In this document: positions 24,126 to 34,000 of the stretch, in pieces
How positions within the stretch are numbered: position 1 is the stretch's first letter
Layout: every line of letters begins with the position of its first letter
NCBI GenBank assembly: GCA_949289265.1
Contig: CASENE010000060.1
Span: 1-64,000 of the forward strand
Origin: an uncultured Bacteroides sp.
GTDB taxonomy: Bacteria; Bacteroidota; Bacteroidia; Bacteroidales; Bacteroidaceae
Direction: 5' to 3'
Length of the DNA stretch: 64,000 nucleotides
Made by a program: the position numbers and the translations under genes
The notes under the pieces: model-generated
Told to the model about the DNA's origin: nothing
The model's database searches: none
Seen by the model: the letters and a program-made list of their open reading frames with translations, nothing else

Positions 24126-25187
24126 TCAGCGGTTGATGACGGGCATGTCGGCCTTGAGCGAGGGCTGCGCGCCCGCCACGTAGGGCCAGCCGTCTTCGTC
24201 CCACTGCACGCGGTCCAGCAGCACCATGCGCCCGTCGTCGGCCCGGTTGGCCTGGTAGCCGTGGTAGAGCATCCAGGTCTGCCCGGCGTCGTCGGTCTGC
24301 AGGACGGAGTTATGCCCCGGGCCCACGAAGGCCGTGCTGCGCGCGATGACCGTCGTATAGCCGTTGTCCAGCATCGGCGTGCCGTCCTTGGCCACGTAGG
24401 GCCCGGAGAGGCTCTGCGAGCGGCCCACCACGGTGGTGTAGGTGCTGTTGACGCCCTCGCAGCACGTGCCGATGGAGGCGAAGAGGTAATAGTAGCCGTC
24501 GCGCTTCCAGAGGTTGACCGCCTCGAAGGCCGTGCCGGCCACCTGCTGCTTGGTCTCCTTCTTAGGCGTGATGACGAGGTCGTCCGTCACGTCCAGCTCC
24601 ATGAGGTAGATGCCGCGGAAGCTGCCCCACAGCATGTAGTATTTGCCGTCTTCCTCGTACAGGAACTCGTCGATGGAGTTTTGCACGCCCACGTCGTGGC
24701 TGCTGAAGACGATGCCTTTCTCGGTAAAGGGGCCTTCGGGCCGGTCGGCCACGGCGTAGCCGATGGTGCTGACCCACTCCTGTCCCCAGATGGCCAGCGA
24801 GTAGAACAGGACGTACTTGCCCTTGATGTAGCGGATTTCCGGGGCCCAGAGGCTGGCGCCTTCCACTTCGGTGGGCCGGGTCTGGTCGGTGAAGGCGGTG
24901 CCCACCTGCTTCCAGTTCACCAGGTCGTCCGAGCGGAGGATGGGCAGGTTGCGGATGTCTTCGGTGCCATACAGGTAGTAGGCGCCGTCGGCCGTGCGGA
25001 TGCACGTGGGGTCGGGCACGGAGTAGGGTATGACGGGATTGGCATATTGTTCGGTGGCCGGCTCTCCGCCTTCGCCCGCGCCTCCGCCCTGGGGCGGCTG
25101 CGGGCCTTCGTCCGCGCGTCCGCCGCCCGACGAGCAGGCCGACAGGAGCACGACGCCTGCCAGCAGGATGTAGTTCTGAATGTGCAT
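24126..25187 (-). CDS. GH43-family glycosidase lipoprotein (second copy, arabinanase-like)
   Basis: 353 residues with lipobox LLSAC (Cys18) and a Gly/Ala/Glu linker. Motifs: IPYSVPDPTCIRTADGAYYLYGT (catalytic base Asp), NSIDEFLYEEDGKYYMLWG (modulating Asp) and FEAVNLWKRDGYYYLFAS (acid Glu). GPGHNSVLQTDDAGQTWMLYHGY matches the metal-site His region of endo-arabinanase-like GH43 enzymes. Compared with the other GH43 in this locus the sequences differ throughout, so they are probably separate subfamilies with separate jobs. It is followed by the GH172 gene. Confidence 0.9.
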   Translation of the reverse strand: MHIQNYILLAGVVLLSACSSGGGRADEGPQPPQGGGAGEGGEPATEQYANPVIPYSVPDPTCIRTADGAYYLYGTEDIRNLPILRSDDLVNWKQVGTAFTDQTRPTEVEGASLWAPEIRYIKGKYVLFYSLAIWGQEWVSTIGYAVADRPEGPFTEKGIVFSSHDVGVQNSIDEFLYEEDGKYYMLWGSFRGIYLMELDVTDDLVITPKKETKQQVAGTAFEAVNLWKRDGYYYLFASIGTCCEGVNSTYTTVVGRSQSLSGPYVAKDGTPMLDNGYTTVIARSTAFVGPGHNSVLQTDDAGQTWMLYHGYQANRADDGRMVLLDRVQWDEDGWPYVAGAQPSLKADMPVINR

Positions 25188-25222
25188 AACGTGTAGGGTC
25201 TTTTAAGTTAATCTAAGATTTT

Positions 25223-25262
25223 GTTTCTTACCTGCCACCCGCCCGTTGGGCAGGGGAGGTGT
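25223..25262. repeat. MITE-like element, truncated copy 5
   Basis: TTTCTTACCTGCCACCCGCC and CGTTGGGCAGGGGAGG match one arm of the element; the other arm is missing. Confidence 0.65.
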
Positions 25263-25289
25263 GTCAAAACACTCTGAATGTTTCTTTCA

Positions 25290-25357
25290 GGCGCGGATTA
25301 CGCGGATTCCACGGATTAAGCTTACTAAATCCGCGTTATTCCGCGAAATCCGTGCCT
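25290..25357. repeat. GCGGATTAC hairpin
   Basis: The left arm 25290-25320 is tandem GCGGATTAC/GCGGATTCC/ACGGATTAA. The right arm 25328-25357 is AATCCGCGTT/ATTCCGCG/AAATCCGTGCC. The arms are about 28 bp and complementary, with a 7-bp loop. Confidence 0.85.
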
Positions 25358-25417
25358 AAATAACATTTTGAAAGCGTTCATAGCTCTGTCTTGGCACGCC
25401 CCGCTTCCCGGGGGCCC

Positions 25418-25461
25418 CGCCGGGGACTATAGTCCCAGCCGGCGGGAGTTATAAGGCCCGG
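25418..25461. repeat. 22-bp palindromic-core tandem array, locus 4 (2 units)
   Basis: Two units at 25418 and 25440; the first contains GGGACTATAGTCCC. The array lies about 30 bp past the SusD stop codon. Confidence 0.85.
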
Positions 25462-25489
25462 TCGGGGGGAAAGGGGGCGGCGGGGGCAG

Positions 25490-27304
25490 TTACATGTAGC
25501 TGCCGTTCTGCGTCATGTTGGGGTTCATCTCCATTTCGCGGGCGGGGATGGGCAAGAGCCAGTAGTCTTCGCCGCCCCAGGTGTAGGAGTAGGTGTTGGC
25601 GCCCCAAATCTGGCACATGCCGTTGGCCGAGCCGTCGGGCTTGAAGAACTTCAGGTCCTTCCAGGTGCGCCAGCGGATTTCGTCGAAGTATACCACGTCT
25701 TCGCCCAGCAGCTCCCAGTGCATCTCGTTCATGATGCGCTGCCGCATGTCGTCTTGTCCGGCCACGGTGGTGGCGGCGTTGCTGTTCAGCGGCTGCGCGC
25801 CTGCGCGGTTGCGCACTTCGTTCACCAGCTCGACGGCGCCCGGCGTGTCGCCCAGCTCGTTGAGGGCTTCGGCCCAGTAGAGGAGGACTTGGGCGTAGCG
25901 GATGAAGGGCAGGTCGACGGCGCTGCGGAACTTGAGTTCTTCCATGCCTTCGCCCACGAACTTGCGGTTGATGTAGTAGGTCATCTGGGCCACGTCGGTC
26001 TGCAGGTCGTATTCAGGCCCGAAGACGTTGCGGTAGGGGGTGCGCATGGTGTACTCGCGGGCCACTCCCTCGCGGCCGCCCAGGTAGGTGCTGTAGGGCG
26101 TGATGACCGACATGGCCAGGCGCGGGTCGCGATGCTCGTAGGCAGCCTTGATGCGGGCCTCGTTGCCGGGGGTGATGTATTTGGACATGTCCGCGCCGTT
26201 GTCGGCAAAGAGCTTCAGCTCGTCCTCTTTGGCGTCGTCGCGCAGGAAGTAGACGCTGCGCTCTTCGGGGGTCATCGAGTTGTAGCCGGGGATGTAGTCG
26301 TCCCAGTCGAACTTGCTGCCGTCGGCGTTCTCGTAGGTGTCCACAAAGGTGGAGTTGACGATGTAGTTGGTCCATCCGATGCCCGTGCCGGTGCCGTCGT
26401 CGGGCATGCTGCGGTTGCCGTAGTGTCCGTTCTTTTGCGCGGCGCAGGCGAAGTCGTTGGCGGCGGAGCACTGGAGGGAGAATATCATCTCGTCGCAGCG
26501 TTCGTTGGCCTCCTTGAACAACTGTTTGTAGGACTCGGCTCCGGCGCCGGTGTAGAGGGCGTAACCGCAGTTCTTCACTGCCTCGAAGTCGGCGGCCGCC
26601 TTGCTCCATTCCTTCTGCCAGAGGTAGACCATGCCGCGCAGGGCGTAGCAGGCTCCTTTGGTGATGTGTCCGTAGTCGGCGCTGTTGGCGTCGTACTTGT
26701 CGGGCAGGTTGGGGTCTTCGATGGCCGTGGTGAGGTCTTCTATCAGGTAGTTCCAGATTTCATCCTGCGTGGAGCGCGCCTTTTTGGCTCCGTCGGTGCT
26801 CTTGATGGCCTCGGTGTAGTAGGGCACGCCGCCGTACATCACGTTCAAGCGGTAGTACCACCACGAGCGCAGGAAGCGGCACTCCGACACCAGGCGCGAG
26901 GCCTTGGCGGGGTCCATGCCGGGCACTGCGGGCAGGTTGGCGATGACGTCGTTGGCGCGCAGGATGCCGCCGTAGTAGTTCTTCCACCAGCGTTCGCTGC
27001 CGCGGTCGCTGCTGGACGAGTTGGTGCCAAACAGCTGGTCCAGTCCGCCAATCCAGTTGCGGTCCAAGTCCTGCATCGAGCTCCAGCTGTCGAACCAGGC
27101 GATCCATCCGTCGTTGTAGCCTTCGTAGAGCACGTTGTAGACGCCGGTCACGGTCTGCTCGGCCAGGGTGGCGCTGTTCCACACGTTGCCCTCGCTGGCC
27201 TGGTTCTGCGGCGCCAAATCCATGTTGACGCAGCTTGCGGCGCAGCAGCCCAGGCCCAGGGCCACGGCCCACTGCTTGTAGTATTTCTTTGCGTTGAGTT
27301 TCAT
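25490..27304 (-). CDS. SusD/RagB-family glycan-binding lipoprotein
   Basis: 604 residues with lipobox CAASC (Cys25). It has the SusD fold landmarks: NVWNSATLAEQTVTGVYNVLYEG, ANDVIANLP, ECRFLRSWWYYRLNVMYGGVPYYTEAI, RGMVYLWQKEWSKAAADFEAVKNCGYALY (TPR region) and the C-terminal DLPFIRYAQVLLYWAEALNELG with NEVRNRAGAQPLN. It is surface exposed and caps the SusC barrel, delivering oligosaccharide. It starts 24 bp after the SusC stop. No SusE/SusF or other surface glycan-binding protein gene follows, which is unusual for a full PUL. Confidence 0.96.
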   Translation of the reverse strand: MKLNAKKYYKQWAVALGLGCCAASCVNMDLAPQNQASEGNVWNSATLAEQTVTGVYNVLYEGYNDGWIAWFDSWSSMQDLDRNWIGGLDQLFGTNSSSSDRGSERWWKNYYGGILRANDVIANLPAVPGMDPAKASRLVSECRFLRSWWYYRLNVMYGGVPYYTEAIKSTDGAKKARSTQDEIWNYLIEDLTTAIEDPNLPDKYDANSADYGHITKGACYALRGMVYLWQKEWSKAAADFEAVKNCGYALYTGAGAESYKQLFKEANERCDEMIFSLQCSAANDFACAAQKNGHYGNRSMPDDGTGTGIGWTNYIVNSTFVDTYENADGSKFDWDDYIPGYNSMTPEERSVYFLRDDAKEDELKLFADNGADMSKYITPGNEARIKAAYEHRDPRLAMSVITPYSTYLGGREGVAREYTMRTPYRNVFGPEYDLQTDVAQMTYYINRKFVGEGMEELKFRSAVDLPFIRYAQVLLYWAEALNELGDTPGAVELVNEVRNRAGAQPLNSNAATTVAGQDDMRQRIMNEMHWELLGEDVVYFDEIRWRTWKDLKFFKPDGSANGMCQIWGANTYSYTWGGEDYWLLPIPAREMEMNPNMTQNGSYM

Positions 27305-27328
27305 ATTTCTGTGTCCTTTCTGTTTAGA

Positions 27329-30300
27329 TTAGAATGTTACGTTGATACCGAATGCGTACTGCCGCATCGAAGGATAGCCCACGCCCGAAGCCGTTTCCGG
27401 ATCCATGCCCTTGAACTTGGTGATGGTCAGCAGGTTCTCGCCCGAAGCGTAGACGCGCACGTTCTGCAGGTAGATCTTCTCCAACCACTTCTTGGGAAGG
27501 GAGTAGCCGATGGTCAGGTTCTTCAGCTTCAGGTAGTTGCCGTTGTGCAGGTGCCACTCGCTGACGGCGTTGTTGGTCTGGCTGGTGCCGCCCATGGTCA
27601 GGCGCGTGTTTTCCGACCAGATGTTGGTGCGGGGATCGGAGGGATTCTCGGGGTCGTAGAAATAGTGGTCGTAAGCAATGTCCTTGCCGATGCCATAGCC
27701 ACGCGTGATGTAGGTGCTGTTCTGCGTCTGGGTGTACCACTGAATCTTGAACCCGGCGGCGCCTGCCCAGTTCATCGAGATGTCGAATCCCTTCCACGAG
27801 GCGCTGGCCTGCAGGCCGTAGTAGTACTTGGGCGTGTTGGAGAAGCCCATAAAGTCCTTGTCGTCCTCGCTGCCGTAGACGCCGTCGCCGTTAAGGTCGG
27901 CATAGATGATGTCGCCGTACCAGATTTTGTCCTTTCCGATGCCCTGCGTGGGGTAGAACTGATAGCCGGCGTCCACCATGGCTTGCAGCCACTTCATATC
28001 TTCTTCCGTGCGTATCATGCCGTCCTTCGGGCCGCCGTGGATGTTTACCGTGCCGTCGGCGTTGAAGTGACTGCCGTTGCCGTGATAGAGGTTCAGCATG
28101 TAGTATTCGTTCATCATGTGTCCCTCCAGCACGCGGGTGTCGCCGCCGGTGGATACGTCGCCCAGGTTGGTGGTCCAAACTCCATTGACCCAGCCGCGCT
28201 GCAACTGGCCCTTATACTTGGACACTTCGTTCTTGTTGAAGGAGAAATTGCCGGAGACGTTGTACTGGAAGCCGTTTTCCAAGCGGTCCTGCCATCCCAG
28301 GGTCAGCTCGACGCCGGTGTTGGTCACCTCGGCGATGTTCTGGCGGGGCGAACCGAAGTAGGCCAGCGTGGGCGACAGGGTGGGGTTGTAGAGGATGCCG
28401 TCGGTCAGCTTGCGGTACCACTCGACGGTACCGGTCAGGCGGTTGCCCAGCACGCCAAAGTCCACGCCGACGTTGGTCACAGCCGTCGATTCCCACTCCA
28501 GGGCATAGTTGGAGAAGGAGGTCATGCCCACGCCCGTGGCGAGGGAGTTGCCGAAGACGTATTGTTTGGCGCCATAGAGGGCCTGCCACTCATAGTTGTT
28601 GATGGAATTGTTGCCCAGCTTGCCCCACGAGGCGCGCAGCTTCAGGTTGTCGAAGATTTCCAGGTCTTTCAGGAAGCCTTCTTCCGAGATGCGCCAACCG
28701 GCCGAGAACGAGGGGAACACACCCCAGCGGTTTTCGGGCGCGAAGCGCGAGGAGCCGTCGTAGCGCACGTTGGCCTCGAAGAGGTAGCGCGAGTCGTAGG
28801 CATAGTTGACGCGGCCGAAGAGCGAGCGCGACGAGAACTCGGTGGTGTTGCCGCTGAGGTAGGCGGGCTCGGTCATGATGTCGAAGTCGGTCAGGCTGGA
28901 GTCCACCATGCCCTTTTTGCTGACGTCGGTGGTGCGCCTCCACTTGCGGTATTCTTCATAACCTATCATGGCGGACACTTCGTGCTTCTGCTTGAACACC
29001 TGGTTCCAGTGCAGCACGACGTTGTTCTTCCAGCTCTGGTCGCCGTCAATCCAGTACCACACCTGGTCTTCGCTCAGCGTCTCCGAGGTGGGAGGCGTGC
29101 TGGTGACGATGCCCGTGGCGAAGTTCATCTGTTCGCGATAGGGGGCGTCGTGCAGGAAGTCCTCGCGGCGGTAGTAGTCGTAGTAGAAATTATAGTCCAG
29201 CTCGAAGTGCTTGAGGAACTTCACTTTCACGTAGGGGTTGACGTAGTATTTGCTCTGTTTGTAGTAACCCTGCTGGCGGTCGATAAAGTAGACAGGGTTG
29301 GTGGACACGGGGTCTTCCTCGGTGGCGGCGGGCACGCCGTAGCGGCCGTCGTAGTAGGGATAGGTGCCGGGGGTGGCCTTCTGCATCATGTTTCCGTTCA
29401 GGTCGTCGATGTTGTTGCGTTCCTGGTCGGTGTGATAGCCCCAGGCGCGCATGCCGACGGTGAGGAAGTTGGTGACGTCGGTTTCAAGATTGGCGCGCAT
29501 GTAGTATTTCTTCATGCCCGAGTTGCTGGCCAGGCCGGGATTGTCCACGTAGGTGGCGCTCAGGCCGTAGCGGGTGCGCTTCTCGGCGCCGGTCACGGTG
29601 ACGGTGTGTTCCATCATCCATTTCGGGTTGTACACTTCGTCGTACCAGTCGGTGTTGGGGTAGGCCACGTAGTTGGGGTAGCCCGAGGCGGCGATGCCGT
29701 TGGGGTCGGCCGCGGCGGCGCGCCACTGGTTGATGGTGCTCTGGTTGAAGATGGCGGCCTGTCCGCTGTTGGTGGCTGCCTCGTTGATGAACTCCATGTA
29801 GTCGGCGTAGTTGGACACCTGGCGGATCAGCTTGGCCGGGGTGTTGTACGAGAACTTGCCGGAGTAGGTGACGTTAATCTTGCCTTCCGAGCCTTGCTTG
29901 GTGGTGACCAGGATAACGCCGTTGGCGCCGCGGTTACCGTAGATGGCGCACGAGGCGGCATCCTTCAGCACGGAGATGCTGGCAATGTCGTTGGGGTTGA
30001 TTTGGTTGAGGTCCATCTCCATGCCGTCCACCAGGATGAGGGGGCTGGCATCGTTCAGGGTGCCGACGCCGCGGATGTTGACCTTGGCGCTTTCCGAGTT
30101 GGGCTTGCTGCTGGTCTGCATGATGTTCAGGCCGGCCACCATGCCGCTCAGGGCCGAAGACACGGTGGTGACGGGACGCGACAGCATCTCGTCGTCAAAC
30201 TCTACCGAGGCCACGGAGCCGGTCAGGTTGACCTTCTTCTGCGAGCCGTAGCCCACGACCACGACCTCTTCCAGCATTTCGTTGTCGTCCTTCAGCACCA

Positions 30301-30571
30301 CGGTGAGGGGCGTGCCCTGGTAGGTGATTTCCTGCGTCTGCATGCCGATGTAGGAGAACACGAGCACGTCGCCTGCCTTGGCATTGACCGAGAAGTTGCC
30401 GTCGAGGTCGGTGATGCCGCCGTTCTGCGTGCCCTTAATCATTACACTCACGCCTATCAAAGGCTCGTTGTTCGCGTCTGTCACCGTTCCGGTGGCCGCC
30501 GGCCCGTTTTGGGCGAAAGCGGCGAAGGCGAACATTGTCATAACAAATAGGAATAAGATTTTCTTTGCCAT
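27329..30571 (-). CDS. SusC/RagA-family TonB-dependent outer-membrane transporter
   Basis: 1080 residues. Signal peptide (FVMTMFAFAAFAQ), then a carboxypeptidase-regulatory-like domain (GTVTDANNEPLIGVSVMIKG, about 25-105). A TonB-box/SusC signature EEVVVVGYGSQKKVNLTGSV follows, then the plug (NIRGVGTLNDASPLILVDGMEM and ISVLKDAASCAIYGNRGANG) and a 22-strand barrel to the C-terminal aromatic residue in FGINVTF. It imports oligosaccharides using TonB energy together with SusD. It is the first gene of the PUL operon, with a long leader (about 170 nt) from a TAnnTTTG promoter, and is presumably activated by the adjacent HTCS. Confidence 0.97.
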   Translation of the reverse strand: MAKKILFLFVMTMFAFAAFAQNGPAATGTVTDANNEPLIGVSVMIKGTQNGGITDLDGNFSVNAKAGDVLVFSYIGMQTQEITYQGTPLTVVLKDDNEMLEEVVVVGYGSQKKVNLTGSVASVEFDDEMLSRPVTTVSSALSGMVAGLNIMQTSSKPNSESAKVNIRGVGTLNDASPLILVDGMEMDLNQINPNDIASISVLKDAASCAIYGNRGANGVILVTTKQGSEGKINVTYSGKFSYNTPAKLIRQVSNYADYMEFINEAATNSGQAAIFNQSTINQWRAAAADPNGIAASGYPNYVAYPNTDWYDEVYNPKWMMEHTVTVTGAEKRTRYGLSATYVDNPGLASNSGMKKYYMRANLETDVTNFLTVGMRAWGYHTDQERNNIDDLNGNMMQKATPGTYPYYDGRYGVPAATEEDPVSTNPVYFIDRQQGYYKQSKYYVNPYVKVKFLKHFELDYNFYYDYYRREDFLHDAPYREQMNFATGIVTSTPPTSETLSEDQVWYWIDGDQSWKNNVVLHWNQVFKQKHEVSAMIGYEEYRKWRRTTDVSKKGMVDSSLTDFDIMTEPAYLSGNTTEFSSRSLFGRVNYAYDSRYLFEANVRYDGSSRFAPENRWGVFPSFSAGWRISEEGFLKDLEIFDNLKLRASWGKLGNNSINNYEWQALYGAKQYVFGNSLATGVGMTSFSNYALEWESTAVTNVGVDFGVLGNRLTGTVEWYRKLTDGILYNPTLSPTLAYFGSPRQNIAEVTNTGVELTLGWQDRLENGFQYNVSGNFSFNKNEVSKYKGQLQRGWVNGVWTTNLGDVSTGGDTRVLEGHMMNEYYMLNLYHGNGSHFNADGTVNIHGGPKDGMIRTEEDMKWLQAMVDAGYQFYPTQGIGKDKIWYGDIIYADLNGDGVYGSEDDKDFMGFSNTPKYYYGLQASASWKGFDISMNWAGAAGFKIQWYTQTQNSTYITRGYGIGKDIAYDHYFYDPENPSDPRTNIWSENTRLTMGGTSQTNNAVSEWHLHNGNYLKLKNLTIGYSLPKKWLEKIYLQNVRVYASGENLLTITKFKGMDPETASGVGYPSMRQYAFGINVTF

Positions 30572-30911
30572 TTTTATAGAATTAGATTTTGATTGAATGA
30601 TGCGGCCCGCCGACAGGGGCGCCGCGTTGCTTGGGTGGCCGTCGGAACACTCCCGTTCCGCCTTGCGGCCGTACGGATAAAGGCTTTTGTCTACGTCATA
30701 GGTACTGTCATGATATTAATTTGAGGAAACGATGGTAATTGTCGACAGCAAATGTACAATACTCGGACAGTATCAGAATAGAACGGAATCGCCATTTCGT
30801 AGAAGAAAACGCGCAAAACGCCGCGCGGAAGGGCCTGACGGACAGGGGCTGCCAGGAGTTGCGCGGTTTGTTGCATCCGCAGCCGCGCGCCTGCGGGGCC
30901 GGAGGGCTGCC
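30572..30911. promoter_or_regulatory. susC leader and upstream control region
   Basis: The gene-free region upstream of susC holds the -7 element at 30749-30756 and a GC-rich leader. The HTCS target site should lie here, upstream of the promoter (about 30770-30910), but I cannot pick out a direct-repeat operator by eye. Confidence 0.45.
30749..30756 (-). promoter_or_regulatory. Bacteroidetes-type -7 element for susC
   Basis: TACATTTG on the minus strand matches TAnnTTTG, about 180 bp from the susC ATG. Confidence 0.6.
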
Positions 30912-30999
30912 GACCGGGCGTTACAGTCCCCGCCGGCTGGGACTACAGTCCCCGCTCGCTGGAGTTATAACGCCAGCAAGCGGGGATTATAAGGCCAGG
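30912..30999. repeat. 22-bp palindromic-core tandem array, locus 5 (4 units)
   Basis: Units start at 30912, 30934, 30956 and 30978. The array is 26 bp downstream of the HTCS stop and upstream of the susC promoter. Confidence 0.9.
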
Positions 31000-31024
31000 C
31001 GAACGGGGAAATGGATGGCCGACG

Positions 31025-34000
31025 TCATCCCACGAAGTCCTTGGGCAGGACGCCGAATTGCCGCTGGAAGACCTTGGTGAAGTAGGACGGGGTGTTGAAG
31101 CCCGTCATGTAGCAGACCTCGTTCACCTTGTAGCGGCCTTCGCGCAGCAGCTGGGCGGCGCGCTTCAGGCGCTCCAGGCGGATGTAGTCGCCGGGGGTCA
31201 TGTCCAAGAGGCCCTTGATTTTGCGGCTCAGGCTGGAGCGGCTCATGTTGAGCTGCGAGGCCATGTCGTCCAGCGAGAAGTCCGGGTTGGCCATGTTGTC
31301 CGCCACCAGCGCGTTGACCCGCTGCAGGAACTCTTCGTCGGCCTTGGTCATGGCCATGCTGTTGGCCTCGACGAAGGGCGAGTGGGCGAAGGCCTTGCGC
31401 AGCGTCTCGCGGTTGTTGAGCAGGCTGGAGACGCACACCTTGAGGTATTCCACCGAGAAGGGCTTTTCCACGTAGGCGTCGGCGCCGAACTTCATGCCCT
31501 CTATCTTGGCCTGCAGCGTGGTCTTGGCCGTGAGCAGGACGACGGGGATGTGGCTGTAGTCCAGGTCGGACTTGATGCGCTCGCACAGTTCCAGGCCGTC
31601 CATCTCGGGCATCATGATGTCGGTGATGACCAGGTTGACGGCCTCGTCCTCCAGGGTCTTGAGCGCGGCCGCGCCGTGGGGGGCGGTGAGCACGCGGTAG
31701 TCGGCGGAGAGCACCTTGACCAGGAAGGCGCGCATCTCGGCGTTGTCTTCCACCACCAGCAGCGTGTAGCGGCGGTCGGCAGTCGAGGCGGCAGCGGCGG
31801 AGGCGGCGGGGCAGGCCTCGGAGCCGGACGGGGTCTCCATGGCAAAGGTGTGCTCGTGGCGGCGGGGCAGGACGAGGCAGAAAGTGTTGTCGGCCGCGGC
31901 TTCGTCCATGCGCAGGGTGCCTTCGTGCAGTTCGGCCAGCGAGCGGGCCAGGGCCAGGCCGATGCCGGTGCCTGCCACGGGGCGGGGCTGCTCGTGGCGA
32001 TACTGGATGAAGGGCTTGAAGATTTCCTCGCGCATGTCGGGCGGCACCACGTCGCCGTCGTTGGACACGGTGAACAGCAGCCGGTCGCCGTCCTCGGCCA
32101 GTCGCACGCGGATGTAGGTGGCGGCATACTTCACGGCGTTGGTCAGCAGGTTGCTGATGATTTTCGTCAGCCCCTCGCGGTCCACCGAGGCATGGAGCTT
32201 GGCAGGCACGTCCAGCGCGAGGTCGATGCCTCGCTGGCGCGCCAGGGGGCGGAAGCGGCGGCAGGTGGCCTGCACGAGTTCGGCCACGTCGCACTCCACG
32301 AAGTTCAGGCGGAAGCCCCGCGTCTCGGTCTTGCGGAAGTCCAACAGCTGGTTCACCAGGTCGAGCAGGCGATTGGTGTTGAGGTCCATAATCTCCAGGT
32401 CGTCGCGGATGCCCTGGGGCACGGCCTCGGAGGCCAGCACGTTTTCCAGCGGGCTCTTGATGAGAGTGAGGGGCGTGCGTATCTCGTGGGCCACGTTGGT
32501 GAAGAAGTCAATCTTGGCCGTATAAATCTCGCGCTCCTTCTCGCGCTCCAGCTTCTCCAGGGCCAGACGGCTGCGCCGCTGCAACCGCCGCCGCTGGTAG
32601 ACCGCCGCCGCTGCCAGCGAGCAGGCCAGCAACACGGCATAGAACGCGTAGGCCCAGGGAGAGCGGTAGAAGGGCGGGCGGATGCGGATGGACAGGACGC
32701 GCTCCGCGGGGTTCCACTGCCCGTCGCTGTTCGAGCCGCGGATGTGCAGGCGGTAGTCGCCCGAAGGCAGCAGGGAGTAGGTGATGTGCGAGCTGCGGCC
32801 CACGGCATACCAGTCGTCGTCGAATCCCTCCAGCCGGTATTCCAGGCGGTTCATCTCGGGGGCCTGATAGCTGAGGGCGGCCACGGCGAACGAGAAGGAG
32901 TTTTGCTCGGCGTCCAGCTCGATGCCGTCCGAATAGACAATGTTCTGCGCCAGCGGCGAACCCGGCCCGCCCGCCGGCACACGCTTGTTGAAGAGGTAAA
33001 AATCCGTCACCACCACGGGCGGCAGGCAGGTGTTCTCCACAAAGGTGGCCGGGTCGAAGATGATGAATCCCTCGATGCTGCCCAGGTAGATGCGGCCCTC
33101 GGCGTCGCGATAGCCCGACTGGAAGTTGAACTGGTTGCTCAGGAGGCCGTTGGCCGTGGTGTAGCGGCGGCGGAATCCGGTGTCGGGGTTGAAGCAGTAG
33201 AGGCCCTCGTTGGACGTCATCCACAGGTTGCCCTTCCGGTCTTCCACCATCTTATATATGGTATTGGGGAAGCCGCCGCTCCTGTCATACCGCGTGAAGC
33301 TGTCCGTGTCCGGATGGTAGAGGCAGCATCCCCCGCCCAGCGTCATGAACCACAGGCGGCGCTTGCTGTCTTCGTAGATGCTGATGACCTTGTCGTAGGC
33401 CAGCGACGTAGAATCGTCGGCCTCGCTCAGGTAGTTGCGCCAACGCTGGCGCTGCACGTCGTAGCAGTAGAGGCCGTTGGCATAGGTGGCGAACCACAGG
33501 TTGCCGTCGTAGTCCTCCAGGATGTCGTAGATGAAGAGGTTGCCCAGCTGGGGGATGCGCGCGAAGTCGTCCGTCCGCCGGTTGTACTTCACCAGCCCCG
33601 AGGTGGTGCCGATGAGGAGGTCGCCGCCCGTGGTGCGGCAGATGGTGAACACGTCGTTGGCCGGCAGCTGGTTGGCGGCCTCGCCCCGGGCATAGTGGCG
33701 CACGGCGCGGGTGCGCAGGTCCACGCGGTTCAGCCCGCCGGAGAAGGTGCCCACCCACAGCTCGTCGCCGTCCAGGCACAGGCCGTGCACGTTGCGGTAG
33801 ATGGAGGGGTGGCGGAAAGGCTCGATGCGCCCGGTCTTCGGGTCGAAGTGGAACAGGCCCCGGTCTTCGGTGCCAATCCACAGGGTGCCGTCGTTGCCCG
33901 GACAGAACTCACGCACCCGTCGCCCGAAGTGCTCCAGGCCCGCGCGGGGATAGACTTTCTCGAAGTAGGTCCACTGGTAGGGGGCATAGTTGACTCCGCC

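Larger units (their letters stand above)
25188..25489. other. Intergenic region between SusD and GH43, filled by three repeat types
   Basis: Contains a fragment of the MITE-like element (about 25223-25262), a GCGGATTAC hairpin (25290-25357) and a two-unit 22-bp array (25418-25461). No gene or convincing promoter is seen. Confidence 0.6.

Noticed and set aside
25718..30550. A 1610-residue open frame on the plus strand opposite susC and susD
   Set aside because: GC-rich DNA leaves stop-free antisense frames. The minus-strand frames show clear SusC and SusD families with signal peptides, while this translation is Val/Gly/His-rich with no domain.
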